A DNA stretch of 64,000 nucleotides from Flavonifractor sp. An100 (GCF_002161175.1 NZ_NFMA01000011.1:28155-92154), one strand, 5' to 3'. Counted from the stretch's first letter, positions 23,061 to 32,999 are shown. The notes: generated by a model not told the origin, from the sequence alone. Made by a program: numbers and translations.

Positions 23061-23094
23061 GGCCCGGACTAATGGCAGTCCGGGTCTTCTTGTT
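23061..23094. terminator. Terminator between the RHH gene and lepA
   Basis: Stem GGCCCGGACT (23061-23070) pairs with AGTCCGGGTC (23077-23086) including one G-U pair. A T-rich tail follows on the plus strand and an A-run flanks the left side, so it can serve both convergent genes. Confidence 0.8.
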
Positions 23095-23098
23095 TCCT

Positions 23099-24907
23099 TT
23101 ATTCCTCGTCCAGCTTGAGTACCGCCATAAAGGCTTCCGTGGGCAGCTGGACCGTGCCCAGAGTACGCATTTTCTTTTTGCCTTCCTTCTGCTTTTCCAG
23201 CAGCTTCTTCTTCCGGGTGATGTCGCCGCCATAGCACTTGGCCAGCACGTCCTTGCGCATGGCCTTTACCGTCTCCCGGGCAATGATCTTGCCGCCAATG
23301 GCCGCCTGGACAGGCACCTCAAAGAGCTGGCGGGGAATGTTCTCCTTCAGCTTTTCGCAGATGCGCCGGGCCCGGCCATAGGCCTTGTCCTTGTGGACGA
23401 TGAAGCTCAGGGCGTCCACCTGGTCGCCGTTGAGGAGGAGGTCCACCTTCACCAGGTTGCTGGGCTGATAGCCCTCCAGCTCATAGTCCAGGGAGGCATA
23501 GCCCTTGGTGCGGGCCTTCAGGGCATCAAAGAAGTCGTAGATGATCTCGCCGATGGGCATGGAGTAGTGCAGCTCCACCAGGTTGGTGTCCAGATACTGC
23601 ATGTCCTTAAACACGCCCCGCCGGTCCTGACACATGGGCATGATGTTGCCCACGTAGTCCGGGGGCGAGATGATGGATACCTTGGCAAAGGGCTCCCGGG
23701 CCTCGGCAATGGAGTCGGGGTCGGGATAGTTGTGGGGGTTGTCCACCCGGACCACAGTCCCATCTGTTTTTGTCACCTCATAAATAACAGAGGGTAATGT
23801 GGTTACCAGATCCAGGTCAAATTCCCGTTCCAACCGCTCCTGGATGATCTCCATGTGGAGCATGCCCAAGAAGCCGCAGCGGAAGCCAAAGCCAAGGGCA
23901 ATGGAGGATTCCGGCTCAAAGGAGAGGGAGGCGTCGTTGAGCTGGAGCTTCTCCAGGGCGTCCCGAAGGTCGGGATACTTGGAGCCATCCTCGGTGTAAA
24001 TACCGCAGTAGACCATAGCCTGGGCGGGGCGGTAGCCGGGCAGAGGCTCGGCGGCGGGGCTGTCCGCTCCGGTGATGGTGTCGCCCACCCGGGTATCCTT
24101 CACATTTTTAATGGAGGCGGTGAACCAGCCTACCTCGCCGGCCGACAGCCGGGGGCAGGAGTCCATGCCCAGGGGGCGGAGATAGCCGCAGTCCAGCACC
24201 TGATAGGTGGAGCCGGAGGCCATCATCTTCACGCTGTCCCCCTTCTTCAAGGTGCCCTCCATCACCCGGAAGTAGACGATGACGCCCAGATAGGGGTCAT
24301 ACTGGCTGTCAAAAATGAGAGCCTTCAGGGGGGCGTTAGGGTCGCCGGTGGGGGCGGGGATATTCTGAACAATGTCCTCCAGCACCGCCGGGATGTTGAT
24401 GCCCTGCTTGGCGGAAATCTCCGGGGCGTCCTGGGCGGGGAGGGCCAGAATATTTTCAATCTCGTCCTTTACCCGCTGGGGATCGGCGGCGGGCAGGTCA
24501 ATTTTGTTGACCACAGGAAGAATTTCCAGGTCGTGCTCCATGGCCAGATAAGTGTTGGCCAGAGTCTGGGCCTCGATGCCCTGGGAGGCGTCCACAATGA
24601 GTACCGCACCCTCGCAGGCGGCCAGGGAACGGGAGACCTCATAGTTAAAGTCCACATGGCCCGGAGTGTCGATGAGGTTCAGGGCGTAGGTGGAGCCGTC
24701 CTGGGCCTGGTAGTCCAGCCGGACCGCCCGGGCCTTGATGGTGATGCCCCGCTCCCGCTCCAGGTCCATGTTGTCCAGCAGCTGGGACTCCATCTGCCGC
24801 TGGGACACCGCCCCGCACAGCTCGATGAGCCGGTCGGAAAGGGTGGACTTGCCGTGGTCAATGTGGGCAATGATGGAAAAATTACGGATTTTGGATTGAT
24901 CGGTCAT
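23099..24907 (-). CDS. lepA: Elongation factor 4 (LepA)
   Basis: The 602-residue translational GTPase acts on stalled ribosomes. It has G1 AHIDHGKST, the switch region with DTPGHVDF, G4 NKIDLP, EF-G-like domains II, III and V, and the LepA-specific C-terminal domain with [26 protein letters not shown] precedes ATG 24907. The XRE gene upstream is codirectional with an 82-nt gap. Confidence 0.97.
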   Translation of the reverse strand: MTDQSKIRNFSIIAHIDHGKSTLSDRLIELCGAVSQRQMESQLLDNMDLERERGITIKARAVRLDYQAQDGSTYALNLIDTPGHVDFNYEVSRSLAACEGAVLIVDASQGIEAQTLANTYLAMEHDLEILPVVNKIDLPAADPQRVKDEIENILALPAQDAPEISAKQGINIPAVLEDIVQNIPAPTGDPNAPLKALIFDSQYDPYLGVIVYFRVMEGTLKKGDSVKMMASGSTYQVLDCGYLRPLGMDSCPRLSAGEVGWFTASIKNVKDTRVGDTITGADSPAAEPLPGYRPAQAMVYCGIYTEDGSKYPDLRDALEKLQLNDASLSFEPESSIALGFGFRCGFLGMLHMEIIQERLEREFDLDLVTTLPSVIYEVTKTDGTVVRVDNPHNYPDPDSIAEAREPFAKVSIISPPDYVGNIMPMCQDRRGVFKDMQYLDTNLVELHYSMPIGEIIYDFFDALKARTKGYASLDYELEGYQPSNLVKVDLLLNGDQVDALSFIVHKDKAYGRARRICEKLKENIPRQLFEVPVQAAIGGKIIARETVKAMRKDVLAKCYGGDITRKKKLLEKQKEGKKKMRTLGTVQLPTEAFMAVLKLDEE

Positions 24908-24989
24908 AGCAAAACCTCCTGGGAACCTCGGTCGCCGGAATGGTCCGGGGCAGAGGGATGTGAAACAAAGGAAAAAGGCCGGCTGGGCC

Positions 24990-25691
24990 CTACCGCTTCT
25001 CCGAACGGCGGGCGGAGAGCAGAGTGTGGAAGCGCTCGCCGCTGTTGTGGACCACCTGGAGCAGGGACTGGTAGAGGACGGGATAGTCCCGGGCCAGGGC
25101 GTCGTTGGTCATCTCCGGCATGGGCCCCTTGGCCTTGACGTGAGCGGCCAGGGCGTCGGCCAGCTCGGTCTCAGAGCAGAGCATGTCCGCCTCCGGAACC
25201 CCGGAGAAAAACTGGTGGGGGGGCAGGGAGAAGAAGTCGGGGTTATTGTCGGGATTGGCCTGGTAGAGCCGGCGGTAGAGCTTATAGATGGCGGTGGACA
25301 GGTAGTTGGCGGAGGCCCGGATGGCATCCCGGCTGCCCGTCTTGGCCAGCAGATCAAAAAGAACGCCGATGGAGTTGACCAGCAGCTTCTTGCTCAGCAG
25401 AGCCAGCACGCCTCCCCGCAGGGAGTTGTCCTTCTCGCCGCTGAGATCGTAGAGCTCCTCGGGGGCGATGGTGGTGCCGTCCCGGCTGAGGGTGCGGCCC
25501 AGGAGAAAGTCGGCGGAGACGCCGTAATAGTCGCAGGCCCGGACCACAAAGGGCAGGCCGGGCTCCCGAATGCCGTTTTCATAGTGACTGAGCAGGGCCT
25601 GGGAGATTCCCAGCTCCCCGGCGGCGGTGCGCTGGCTGACCCCCTTTTCCTGGCGCAGCAGGGAGAGGGTGCGGGAAAATTCTTCGTTCAC
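24990..25691 (-). CDS. XRE-family regulator with C-terminal helical domain
   Basis: Of 233 residues, 1-65 are a Cro/C1 helix-turn-helix ([31 protein letters not shown]) and the rest is a helical domain with [14 protein letters not shown], of a type found in Oscillospiraceae regulators next to lepA. The ligand is unknown. GTG 25691 is preferred because GAGGTGA stands before it; GTG 25700 overlaps that site. A perfect palindrome upstream (25723-25735) may be its operator. Confidence 0.82.
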   Translation of the reverse strand: MNEEFSRTLSLLRQEKGVSQRTAAGELGISQALLSHYENGIREPGLPFVVRACDYYGVSADFLLGRTLSRDGTTIAPEELYDLSGEKDNSLRGGVLALLSKKLLVNSIGVLFDLLAKTGSRDAIRASANYLSTAIYKLYRRLYQANPDNNPDFFSLPPHQFFSGVPEADMLCSETELADALAAHVKAKGPMPEMTNDALARDYPVLYQSLLQVVHNSGERFHTLLSARRSEKR

Positions 25692-25722
25692 AAAGGTCAC
25701 CTCAAACTACAACAATACACTT

Positions 25723-25735
25723 GGTATAGTATACC
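25723..25735. promoter_or_regulatory. Palindrome upstream of the XRE gene
   Basis: GGTATA-G-TATACC is a perfect 13-bp odd palindrome about 32 nt ahead of the XRE start. It overlaps a TATACT that could be the minus-strand -10 element, so it may be an autoregulatory operator. Confidence 0.5.
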
Positions 25736-25837
25736 TGAAAAGAATCCCCCCCGTAAAGAGGCAAAAGAGAAAAAATCCTGGTATGGGACGGGGGGATTTT
25801 TCACAGGATAAATTGACGGAAAGCCCGGCTCAGGCCC

Positions 25838-25866
25838 TTGCAATTTCCAGGGGAAAATGCTACCAT
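25838..25866 (+). promoter_or_regulatory. Promoter of pta
   Basis: TTGCAA (25838-25843), a 17-bp spacer and TACCAT (25861-25866) precede ATG 25919 by 52 nt. Confidence 0.6.
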
Positions 25867-25918
25867 AGTCACGAGAAACAGGCGCTTTGCGCCAATTTTT
25901 GATTTGGAGGAATTGATT

Positions 25919-26893
25919 ATGTTCCGTAAGCTCATTGAGATCCTGAAGGCACATCCCCGTAAGATCGTGTTCACCGAGGGCACCGACCCCCGTATCCTGG
26001 AGGCCTCTGCCCGTCTGCTGTCCGGTACCTTCCTGACCCCCATCCTGGTGGGCAACGAGGAGGAGATCCTGGCCGCTGCTGAGGAGGCCGGCTTCAACAT
26101 CCGGGGCGCCATCATCATCGACCCGGAGAAGTATGAGAACATGGAGGCCATGGTGGAGCGTATGGTGGAGCTGCGCAAGGGCAAGATGACCGCCGACGAG
26201 TGTCGCGCCATGCTGAAGAAGAGCAACTACTTCGGCACCATGCTGGTGGCCATGGGTGAGGCCGACGCCCTGCTGGGCGGCGCTACCTACTCCACCGCCG
26301 ATACCGTCCGTCCCGCTCTGCAGCTGGTAAAGACCAAGCCCGGCAACTCCATCGTCTCCTCCTGCTTCATTCTGGTGCGTCCCTCTGCCACCGGCAACAA
26401 CGACGTGCTGGCCATGGCCGACTGCGCCATCAACATCAAGCCCACCGAGGACGAGCTGGTGGAGATCGCCTCCGAGACCGTAGACTGCGCCAAGATCTTC
26501 GGCATCGATCCCAAGGTGGCCTTCCTGAGCTACTCCACTCTGGGCTCTGGCAAGGGCGAGGACGTGGACAAGATGCGCAACGCCGCCGAGAAGGCCAAGC
26601 TGGCTATGCCCAACGTGCCCATCGAGGGCGAGCTGCAGTTTGACGCCGCCGTCTCCCCCCGTGTGGCCGAGACCAAGTGCAAGGGCTCCAAGGTGGCCGG
26701 TTACGCCAACACTTTCATCTTCCCCGACATCAACGCCGGCAACATCGGCTACAAGATCGCCCAGCGTCTGGGCTCCTTCGAGGCCTACGGCCCCATTCTG
26801 CTGGGCCTGAACGCCCCCATCAACGACCTGTCCCGGGGCTGCAACGCTCAGGAGGTCTACTCCATGGCCATCATCACTGCCGCTCTGGCCTAA
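25919..26893 (+). CDS. pta: Phosphate acetyltransferase
   Basis: The 324-residue enzyme converts acetyl-CoA and phosphate into acetyl phosphate, the step before acetate kinase. It shows KIVFTEGTDPRILEA, GGATYSTADTVRPALQ, the conserved SSCF and GSGKGEDVDKM regions, and FIFPDINAGNIGYK. It is the short, single-domain form. Arginines are nearly all CGT or CGC while neighbours favour CGG, suggesting strong expression. ATG 25919 follows TTTGGAGG. ackA is not adjacent. Confidence 0.95.
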   Translation: MFRKLIEILKAHPRKIVFTEGTDPRILEASARLLSGTFLTPILVGNEEEILAAAEEAGFNIRGAIIIDPEKYENMEAMVERMVELRKGKMTADECRAMLKKSNYFGTMLVAMGEADALLGGATYSTADTVRPALQLVKTKPGNSIVSSCFILVRPSATGNNDVLAMADCAINIKPTEDELVEIASETVDCAKIFGIDPKVAFLSYSTLGSGKGEDVDKMRNAAEKAKLAMPNVPIEGELQFDAAVSPRVAETKCKGSKVAGYANTFIFPDINAGNIGYKIAQRLGSFEAYGPILLGLNAPINDLSRGCNAQEVYSMAIITAALA

Positions 26894-26911
26894 GACGAAA
26901 AAATTCACAAA

Positions 26912-26940
26912 GGGAGCGCCCATCGGGCGCTCCCTTTTTT
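26912..26940 (+). terminator. Terminator of pta
   Basis: Perfect 10-bp stem GGGAGCGCCC (26912-26921) with GGGCGCTCCC (26925-26934), an ATC loop and six T. Confidence 0.95.
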
Positions 26941-26988
26941 CTTTTGGGAGAAAAGTGAAGCTGGGTGGCCGGAAAGAGTCAAAACCGC

Positions 26989-27017
26989 TTGAAAAAGACA
27001 GGCCATACCGTTACAAT
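26989..27017 (+). promoter_or_regulatory. Promoter of feoAB
   Basis: TTGAAA (26989-26994), a 17-bp spacer and TACAAT (27012-27017) form a strong promoter 67 nt before ATG 27084. No clear Fur box was seen. Confidence 0.65.
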
Positions 27018-27083
27018 AGTCTCGGCTAACTTGACCCGTTTTTGGAAGGAACGGGGTTGAGGGAAACACAGGGAGGCACATCC

Positions 27084-29492
27084 ATGGAAGAACACAAAAT
27101 GAGCGCAAAAACCCTCAATGACCTCTCGCCAGGTCAGAGCGGGATTATATTATCGGTGGGCAACCAGTCCGGGGCGGTGAAGCGCCGGCTGGTGGATATG
27201 GGACTCACGCCCGGCACCCAGGTGAAGGTGACCAAGATCGCCCCTCTGGGTGACCCATTGGAGGTGTCTTTGCGGGGGTATGAGCTGTCCCTGCGCCGCG
27301 CCGATGCCCAGCAGATCGTCATGGGCCAGCCCCGGAGGGGGACCTATCAAAGCACCTCCCGTAATCGGACGGTAACGGACCCGGAGGCGGTACGCAGACA
27401 GATCCGGGACCATGAGCACGAGCTCAATGAGCACAGCCGGGACTATGATCCCGTCGCCCACGACAGCCGGCCCATGCGCCTGGCCCTGGCGGGCAACCCC
27501 AACTGTGGCAAGACCACCCTCTTTAACGCCCTCACCGGGTCCAACCAATATGTGGGCAACTGGCCGGGAGTCACCGTGGAGAAGAAGGAGGGCATTGCCC
27601 ATCTGGGGGACAAGGAGCTCACGGTGGTAGACCTGCCCGGCATCTATTCCCTCTCCCCTTATTCCATGGAGGAGATCGTGGCCCGGGACTTTATCATCGG
27701 GGAGGGCCCCGACTGTATCATTGATATCATCGACGCCACAAACCTGGAGCGCAACCTCTATCTCACGGTCCAGCTGCTGGAGCTGGAGCGGCCCATGGTG
27801 GTGGCCCTGAACTTTATGGACGAGATTGCAAAGCGGGGAGACCAGATCGACGTGGCCCGGCTGTCCAAGGAGCTGGGGATTCCCGTGGTGCCCATCACTG
27901 CCCGGACAGGGGAGGGGCTGGAGGAGCTGCTCCATACCGCCCACCGGCAGATGCACCTGGGATACACCGTGGAGCCTGACGACCTGTACGACGACTTCAC
28001 CCACGATATCCACCACCAGATGGGCGAGCTGATCCACGACTACGCCTACGCCGCCCACCTCCCCGCCCACTGGGCCTCCATCAAGCTGCTGGAGGGGGAC
28101 GACCTTGTGGCCAAGGCCCTGAACCTGCCTCCCCAGGTGGAGAAAAAGCTGGAGGAGGTGGTGGCCCGGTATGAAAACTCCAGCGACCTGGGGGACCGGG
28201 AGACCCTCATTGCTGACAGCCGCTACCAGTACATTGAGCGGGTGGTGGCCGCCTCTGTGGTGAAGGGGAACCGGAGTGGACAAGCTACCTTCAGCGAGAA
28301 GGTGGACCGGGTGGTCACCCACCGGATTTTTGCCATTCCCCTGTTCCTGTGCACCATGCTGGTGATGTTTGTTATCACCTTCGGACCCTTTGGCTCCTGG
28401 CTGTCCGACCTGGTGGGTCTGGGCATGGATGCCCTGGGGGTCTGGCTGGAGACCGCCCTGGGAGCGGTGGGGGTATCTCACGTACTCATCTCCCTCATCT
28501 GCGACGGCATCATCGGCGGCGTGGGCGGCGTGCTGGTCTTCCTGCCCCAGATCGCCCTGCTGTTTTTCTTCCTGTCCTTTTTGGAGGACTCGGGCTACAT
28601 GTCCCGGGCCGCCTTTATCATGGACCGGCTGCTGCGCCGGTTCGGGCTGAGTGGAAAGGCATTTATTCCCATGCTCATGGGCTTTGGCTGCTCGGTGCCC
28701 GCCATTATGGGCGCCCGGACCATGGAGAACGAGAAGGACCGGCGGATGACCATTCTGCTGGTGCCCTTTATGTCCTGCTCGGCCAAGCTGCCGGTGTACG
28801 GACTCATCTCCGCCGCCTTCTTCGGCCCTTGGGCGGGACTGGTGGTCTTTGCCCTGTACATGATCGGTATTGTGACCGGCATTGCCTCCGGCCTCTTCTT
28901 CAAGCACACCCTCTTTGCCGGGGAGCCCGCCCCCTTTGTGCTGGAGCTGCCCCCCTACCGCCTGCCCTCCCTGGGCAATATGATGACCCATGTGTGGCAG
29001 AAGGTCCGGGGTTTCCTGATCAAAGCGGGTACCCTGATTTTGCTCATGTCCATGGTACTGTGGCTGCTACAGTCCTTTGACTTCTCCCTGCACATGGTGG
29101 AGGACGCCTCCGCCAGTATGCTTGGGACCCTTGGCTCCATCATCGCCCCTATTTTTACCCCCTGCGGCTTCGGCCACTGGCAGGCCGCCGTGGCCCTGCT
29201 TACCGGCCTGATCGCCAAGGAGATGGTGGTCTCCTCCCTGTCCATGTTCTATGGCTTTTCCCTCACCGCGGCCAGCGGGGCGGTGGCCGCCGCCATGACC
29301 GGCTTTACCCCCCTGTCCGCCTTCTCCATGCTGGTGTTTATCCTGCTGTATGTGCCCTGTGTGGCGGCGGTATCCACCCTCTTTAAGGAGATGAACAGCC
29401 CCAAGTGGGCCTGGTTCTCTATCGCCTGGCAGCTGGGATGCGCCTATGTGTTGTCCACCCTGGTCTACCAGGTGGGCAGCCTCATTCTGTAA
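27084..29492 (+). CDS. feoB: Fused ferrous iron transporter FeoA-FeoB
   Basis: The 802-residue protein joins an N-terminal FeoA SH3-like domain (about residues 8-80, GQSGIILSVG, RRLVDMGLTPG) to FeoB. The FeoB part has a cytoplasmic G domain (G1 GNPNCGKTT near residue 137, G3 DLPGIYSLSPYS, G4 NFMDE) and a membrane domain with two Gate motifs, including a GCSVPAIMGARTM region. It imports Fe2+. ATG 27084 follows GGGAGG. FeoA-FeoB fusion is known in Clostridia. No feoC was found; a HAD gene follows within 22 nt. Confidence 0.95.
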   Translation: MEEHKMSAKTLNDLSPGQSGIILSVGNQSGAVKRRLVDMGLTPGTQVKVTKIAPLGDPLEVSLRGYELSLRRADAQQIVMGQPRRGTYQSTSRNRTVTDPEAVRRQIRDHEHELNEHSRDYDPVAHDSRPMRLALAGNPNCGKTTLFNALTGSNQYVGNWPGVTVEKKEGIAHLGDKELTVVDLPGIYSLSPYSMEEIVARDFIIGEGPDCIIDIIDATNLERNLYLTVQLLELERPMVVALNFMDEIAKRGDQIDVARLSKELGIPVVPITARTGEGLEELLHTAHRQMHLGYTVEPDDLYDDFTHDIHHQMGELIHDYAYAAHLPAHWASIKLLEGDDLVAKALNLPPQVEKKLEEVVARYENSSDLGDRETLIADSRYQYIERVVAASVVKGNRSGQATFSEKVDRVVTHRIFAIPLFLCTMLVMFVITFGPFGSWLSDLVGLGMDALGVWLETALGAVGVSHVLISLICDGIIGGVGGVLVFLPQIALLFFFLSFLEDSGYMSRAAFIMDRLLRRFGLSGKAFIPMLMGFGCSVPAIMGARTMENEKDRRMTILLVPFMSCSAKLPVYGLISAAFFGPWAGLVVFALYMIGIVTGIASGLFFKHTLFAGEPAPFVLELPPYRLPSLGNMMTHVWQKVRGFLIKAGTLILLMSMVLWLLQSFDFSLHMVEDASASMLGTLGSIIAPIFTPCGFGHWQAAVALLTGLIAKEMVVSSLSMFYGFSLTAASGAVAAAMTGFTPLSAFSMLVFILLYVPCVAAVSTLFKEMNSPKWAWFSIAWQLGCAYVLSTLVYQVGSLIL

Positions 29493-29514
29493 GAGATCCA
29501 AGGAGTGCCCTGGA

Positions 29515-30324
29515 ATGATAAAACTAATTGCGCTGGATTTGGACGGGACCCTGCTCAACCCCCAGGGACAGGTGACCCACCAGACCAAACAGGCCATCGC
29601 CCAGGCCCGCCGGGCCGGGGTCCGAGTGGTGCTGAACACTGGACGTCCGGTACCAGAGGCCATCTGGTTTGCCCGGGAGGCGGGATGCGATGAGCTCATC
29701 TCCTGCCTGGGGGGCGCCGCTTTGGTGGATGGGACCTCCGGAGGGGTGCTTCGCCGGTGGGACATCCCGGAGCCCTCGGGAGAGCGGGCGCTGGAGCTGT
29801 GTCTGGGCAGGGACATTGAACTGATGCTCTTTATGGGGGAAGAGATCGTCCTGGACCCCTTTTCCAAGCAGTCCCTGCTGCGGACCTACCCCTATCCCGC
29901 CTTCCACGACAACGCTGTCACCGTATCAGACCCTCTGGCCTATAAGCGGGAGCGTGGGCTGCCCCTGACCAAAATTCACGGGGACTACAACCGGGAGGCC
30001 TACCCCCTCCGGGAACTTGCCGCCCTGCCCGGGCTGGAGCTCACCGCCTCCAACGACCACGATTTCGAGCTGGTCCCGGCTGGGGTGGACAAGGGCCGGA
30101 CCCTGGCGCTGCTGGCACTGATGTACGGCATCCCCCTGGAGGAGTGCGCCGCTGTGGGGGACAGCGACAACGACCTGGCCATGCTTCGGGTGGCAGGGCA
30201 CCCCATCGCCATGGGCAATGCCTCCGGGGCAGTGAAGGAGCAGGCCCGGTGGGTGACCGCCTCCAACGGGGAGGAAGGGGTGGCCCGGGCCATCCTCCGG
30301 TGCCTGGAACAATCTGAAACGTAA
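29515..30324 (+). CDS. Cof-type HAD-IIB family phosphatase
   Basis: The 269-residue protein has HAD motif I DLDGT (residues 8-12), motif II in NTGRP, a C2 cap in the middle and the C-terminal GDSDND. Members dephosphorylate sugar phosphates, flavin or phosphate esters; the substrate cannot be inferred here. It lies 22 nt after feoAB and shares its transcript, then ends in a strong terminator. Confidence 0.9.
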   Translation: MIKLIALDLDGTLLNPQGQVTHQTKQAIAQARRAGVRVVLNTGRPVPEAIWFAREAGCDELISCLGGAALVDGTSGGVLRRWDIPEPSGERALELCLGRDIELMLFMGEEIVLDPFSKQSLLRTYPYPAFHDNAVTVSDPLAYKRERGLPLTKIHGDYNREAYPLRELAALPGLELTASNDHDFELVPAGVDKGRTLALLALMYGIPLEECAAVGDSDNDLAMLRVAGHPIAMGNASGAVKEQARWVTASNGEEGVARAILRCLEQSET

Positions 30325-30327
30325 GAG

Positions 30328-30359
30328 AGAGATACCGCCTTTCGCGGTATCTCTTTTTT
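30328..30359 (+). terminator. Terminator of feoAB-HAD operon
   Basis: Stem AGAGATACCGC (30328-30338) with GCGGTATCTCT (30344-30354) and a CTTTC loop, then a run of T. Confidence 0.95.
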
Positions 30360-30385
30360 ATTCGGGGAAAAAACAGAAATTCTTC

Positions 30386-30416
30386 TTGACCTTCCCCCTC
30401 ATGGAGGGTGTACCAT
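30386..30416 (+). promoter_or_regulatory. MerR-type promoter/operator with 19-bp spacer
   Basis: TTGACC (30386-30391) and TACCAT (30411-30416) are 19 bp apart. The element aligns without gaps to the one at 11469-11499, with 24 of 31 positions equal by eye, including ACCTTC, CCCT, TGGA and GGTGTA. It is the likely control site of the MacAB-like/SLH operon. The 185 nt from here to the first gene are A/T-rich and hold a short frame at 30450 with a good ribosome site, not accepted as a gene. Confidence 0.78.
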
Positions 30417-30600
30417 GTCGCCGCACGGCGAAGGGGGAGGAGAAATTTAATGAAAATTTTATCTTTTCTTTCAAACAATATAAGGTTTGGTTTTTACAAT
30501 AGGCTCTGGCTAAAACAAAGATACCTAGGCGAAAGACGCCTTTACCGTTGGCCTGGCCCGGGCCTGTTGGGGCAGCTTGGAAAGACGGAGGAGAATGACA

Positions 30601-32250
30601 ATGGAAGCACCCGTGGAAGAAAAGGTACAGCAGGTATCGGAACAGCAGCAGGAGGGGAAAGGGCCCAAGCGGCCCCGCCTGCACCTGCCCAAGAAGGGGA
30701 AAAAGTGGGGGAAGCGCCTGGTCCTTGTGGCCGTGGCTGCAGGAGCCCTGTACTGGTTTTTTCTCCGGCCTGGCGGGGAGGGGGGCGCCAATGCCCTGGC
30801 GGGACAGTACCAGGCCAGCCAGGCCCAGTACCGGGACCTGACGGTGTCGGTGTCCGGGACGGGGACCCTCACCGCGGCGGAGTCCTACCAGGTGAAGGCC
30901 CTGGTGTCCGGAGATATTTTGGAGGCCCCCTTTGAGGTGGGGGACCGGATCGAGAAGGGGGATCTGCTCTACCGGGTGGACGCGGGAGACGCGGAGACCA
31001 CCTTGGAGCAGGCCCAGCTGTCGGTGCGCCAGGCCCAGCTGAGCTACAATGAAATTGCTCAGGGCCTCAAGCCCTCCGCCTCGGCGGCGGGAGTGGTGCA
31101 GAAGGTGTTGGTGGGGAAGGGAGAACTGGTCTCCCCGGGCACTCCCATTGCGGAGATCTCCGACACCTCCACCATGACCCTTACCCTGCCCTTCCAGTCT
31201 GCCGACGCAACCCAGATCAGCCCGGGGCAGTCGGCTTCCGTCACCCTGGCGGGCACCCTGGAAACCCTGAACGGCACCGTGGAATCGGTGTCCTCCGCCG
31301 ACCTGGTGGGGACAGGGGGCGCTCTGGTCCGCTCGGTGAAGATTCGGGTGCAGAATCCCGGCGCTCTCACCGACGCCACATCCGCCACCGCCGTGGTGGG
31401 ACAGTTTGCCTGTGCGGGCAGCGGCACCTTTGAGCCCAATGCCCGCCAGACGGTCACCGCCCAGGCCTCCGGAGAGGTTACTGACCTGCGGGTCACCGCC
31501 GGCAGTAAGGTATCTGCCGGGGATGTGCTGGTCACCCTGGGGGGCACCGCCGCCCAGAACAGCCTGGAAAACGCCGCCATCACCCTGGAAAACGCTCAGC
31601 TTTCCCTCCAGCGCGCCCAGGAGGCTCTGGATAACTACACCATTACCGCTCCCATCTCGGGCACTGTTATTGAAAAGAATTTCAAGGCGGGGGACAAGGT
31701 GGACAGCATGGATTCGGGAAGCATGGCGGTGCTGTATGACCTGTCCAGCCTGGAGGTGCAGGTGAACGTCAGCGAGCTGAACATTGGACAGGTCCAGCCG
31801 GGCCAGGAGGTGGAGATCACCGCCGAGGCGGTACCGGGCGAGGTGTTCCACGGCGTGGTGGAGCGGGTGAGCATCAACGGCACCACCACCAACGGCTTTA
31901 CCACCTACCCCGTGACCATCCGCCTGGAGGAATACGGAACCCTCAACCCGGGGATGAACGTGTCCACCGACATCATCATAGAGCGGGCAGAGCACGTTTT
32001 GTCCCTGCCGGTGGAGGCGGTGAGCAGCGACAGCACGGTGCTGCTGGCCGGGGACGGAGCCCTGGCGCCCGACGGCACCGTGGCGGACCCAACCAAGACC
32101 ACTCTCCAGGGCGTCACCCTGGGCCGGGGCAATCAGCAGTACATTGAGATCACCGGGGGACTGAACGAGGGGGATACCGTGCTGGTGCTCAATCAGGCCA
32201 CCGGCAGCATGGGCGCCGGGACCTCGGTAGTCGTAGCGGCGGGAGGCTGA
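30601..32250 (+). CDS. HlyD/MacA-type efflux adaptor
   Basis: The 549-residue membrane-fusion protein has a basic cytoplasmic N-terminus of about 36 residues, one membrane anchor (about 37-55), two lipoyl-like half domains flanking coiled-coil segments, and a beta-barrel region. A second lipoyl/coiled-coil unit appears in the middle (TLENAQLSLQRAQEALDNY), which makes it longer than MacA of Gram-negatives. It should link the ABC transporter encoded next to an exported substrate. ATG 30601 lies 9 nt after GGAGG; ATG 30595 is too close. Confidence 0.9.
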   Translation: MEAPVEEKVQQVSEQQQEGKGPKRPRLHLPKKGKKWGKRLVLVAVAAGALYWFFLRPGGEGGANALAGQYQASQAQYRDLTVSVSGTGTLTAAESYQVKALVSGDILEAPFEVGDRIEKGDLLYRVDAGDAETTLEQAQLSVRQAQLSYNEIAQGLKPSASAAGVVQKVLVGKGELVSPGTPIAEISDTSTMTLTLPFQSADATQISPGQSASVTLAGTLETLNGTVESVSSADLVGTGGALVRSVKIRVQNPGALTDATSATAVVGQFACAGSGTFEPNARQTVTAQASGEVTDLRVTAGSKVSAGDVLVTLGGTAAQNSLENAAITLENAQLSLQRAQEALDNYTITAPISGTVIEKNFKAGDKVDSMDSGSMAVLYDLSSLEVQVNVSELNIGQVQPGQEVEITAEAVPGEVFHGVVERVSINGTTTNGFTTYPVTIRLEEYGTLNPGMNVSTDIIIERAEHVLSLPVEAVSSDSTVLLAGDGALAPDGTVADPTKTTLQGVTLGRGNQQYIEITGGLNEGDTVLVLNQATGSMGAGTSVVVAAGG

Positions 32251-32999
32251 TGACCTTGGAACATCTCATTGAGCTCAAAGACGTATATAAAATCTACCAG
32301 ATGGGGGAGGAGACCGTCCACGCTCTGGACGGGGTGGATATCACCATTGACCAGGGGGAATTTGTGGCCATCGTGGGTTCCTCCGGGTCGGGCAAGTCCA
32401 CTGCCATGAACATCATCGGCTGTCTCGATGTGCCCACCAGCGGCAGCTATCACCTGGGGGGTGTGGACGTGTCCACCATGGACGACGACCGCCAGGCGGA
32501 GATTCGAAACAAAATGTTGGGATTTATTTTTCAGCAATACAACCTCATCCCCAAGCTCACCGTCTTAGAAAATGTGGAGCTGCCCCTGCTCTATGCCGGG
32601 ATACCGGCCCAGGAGCGGCGGGAACGGGCCGTGCGGTCCCTGGAGCGGGTGGGTCTGGCGGGCAAGCAGAAGAATCTGCCCAGCCAGCTCTCCGGTGGCC
32701 AGCAGCAGCGGGTGTCCATCGCCCGGGCGCTGGCGGGGAATCCCTCGGTGATTCTGGCTGACGAGCCCACCGGCGCCCTGGACTCCCACACCGGCCGGGA
32801 GGTGCTGGGCTTTTTGAAAAAGCTCAACCGGGAGGGGGACACGGTGGTTCTCATTACCCACGATAACTCAATTGCCGTCAAGGCCGACCGGATCATCCGT
32901 CTGCAGGACGGCAGAGTCATCTACGACGGGGATGCCCGGGATCCCCGGGCGGTGGTCCAGCCCGGAGAGCTGCTGGAGGAAGAGGGGGCGGAGGCATGA
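32250..32999 (+). CDS. MacB-type ABC transporter ATPase
   Basis: The 249-residue ATPase has Walker A GSSGSGKST, a Q-loop FQQYNLIP, signature LSGGQQQR, Walker B VILADEPTGALD and an H-loop LITHD. It belongs to the LolD/MacB group of mechanotransmitting exporters. Its ATG overlaps the adaptor stop by one base (TGATG), and its stop overlaps the permease start (ATGA), indicating tight coupling. Confidence 0.95.
   Translation: MTLEHLIELKDVYKIYQMGEETVHALDGVDITIDQGEFVAIVGSSGSGKSTAMNIIGCLDVPTSGSYHLGGVDVSTMDDDRQAEIRNKMLGFIFQQYNLIPKLTVLENVELPLLYAGIPAQERRERAVRSLERVGLAGKQKNLPSQLSGGQQQRVSIARALAGNPSVILADEPTGALDSHTGREVLGFLKKLNREGDTVVLITHDNSIAVKADRIIRLQDGRVIYDGDARDPRAVVQPGELLEEEGAEA

Noticed and set aside
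25743..25798. Long-loop inverted repeat AATCCCCCCCGT / ACGGGGGGATT between the XRE gene and pta
   Set aside because: The loop is 33 nt, the arms have unequal C and G runs and there is no upstream gene for it to terminate; probably homopolymer chance pairing.
30450..30935. Frame starting MKILSFLSNN with a good GGAGGAG site in the leader of the adaptor gene
   Set aside because: It overlaps more than 300 nt of the well-supported HlyD-type gene in another frame and becomes low-complexity. A short leader peptide remains possible but unproven.
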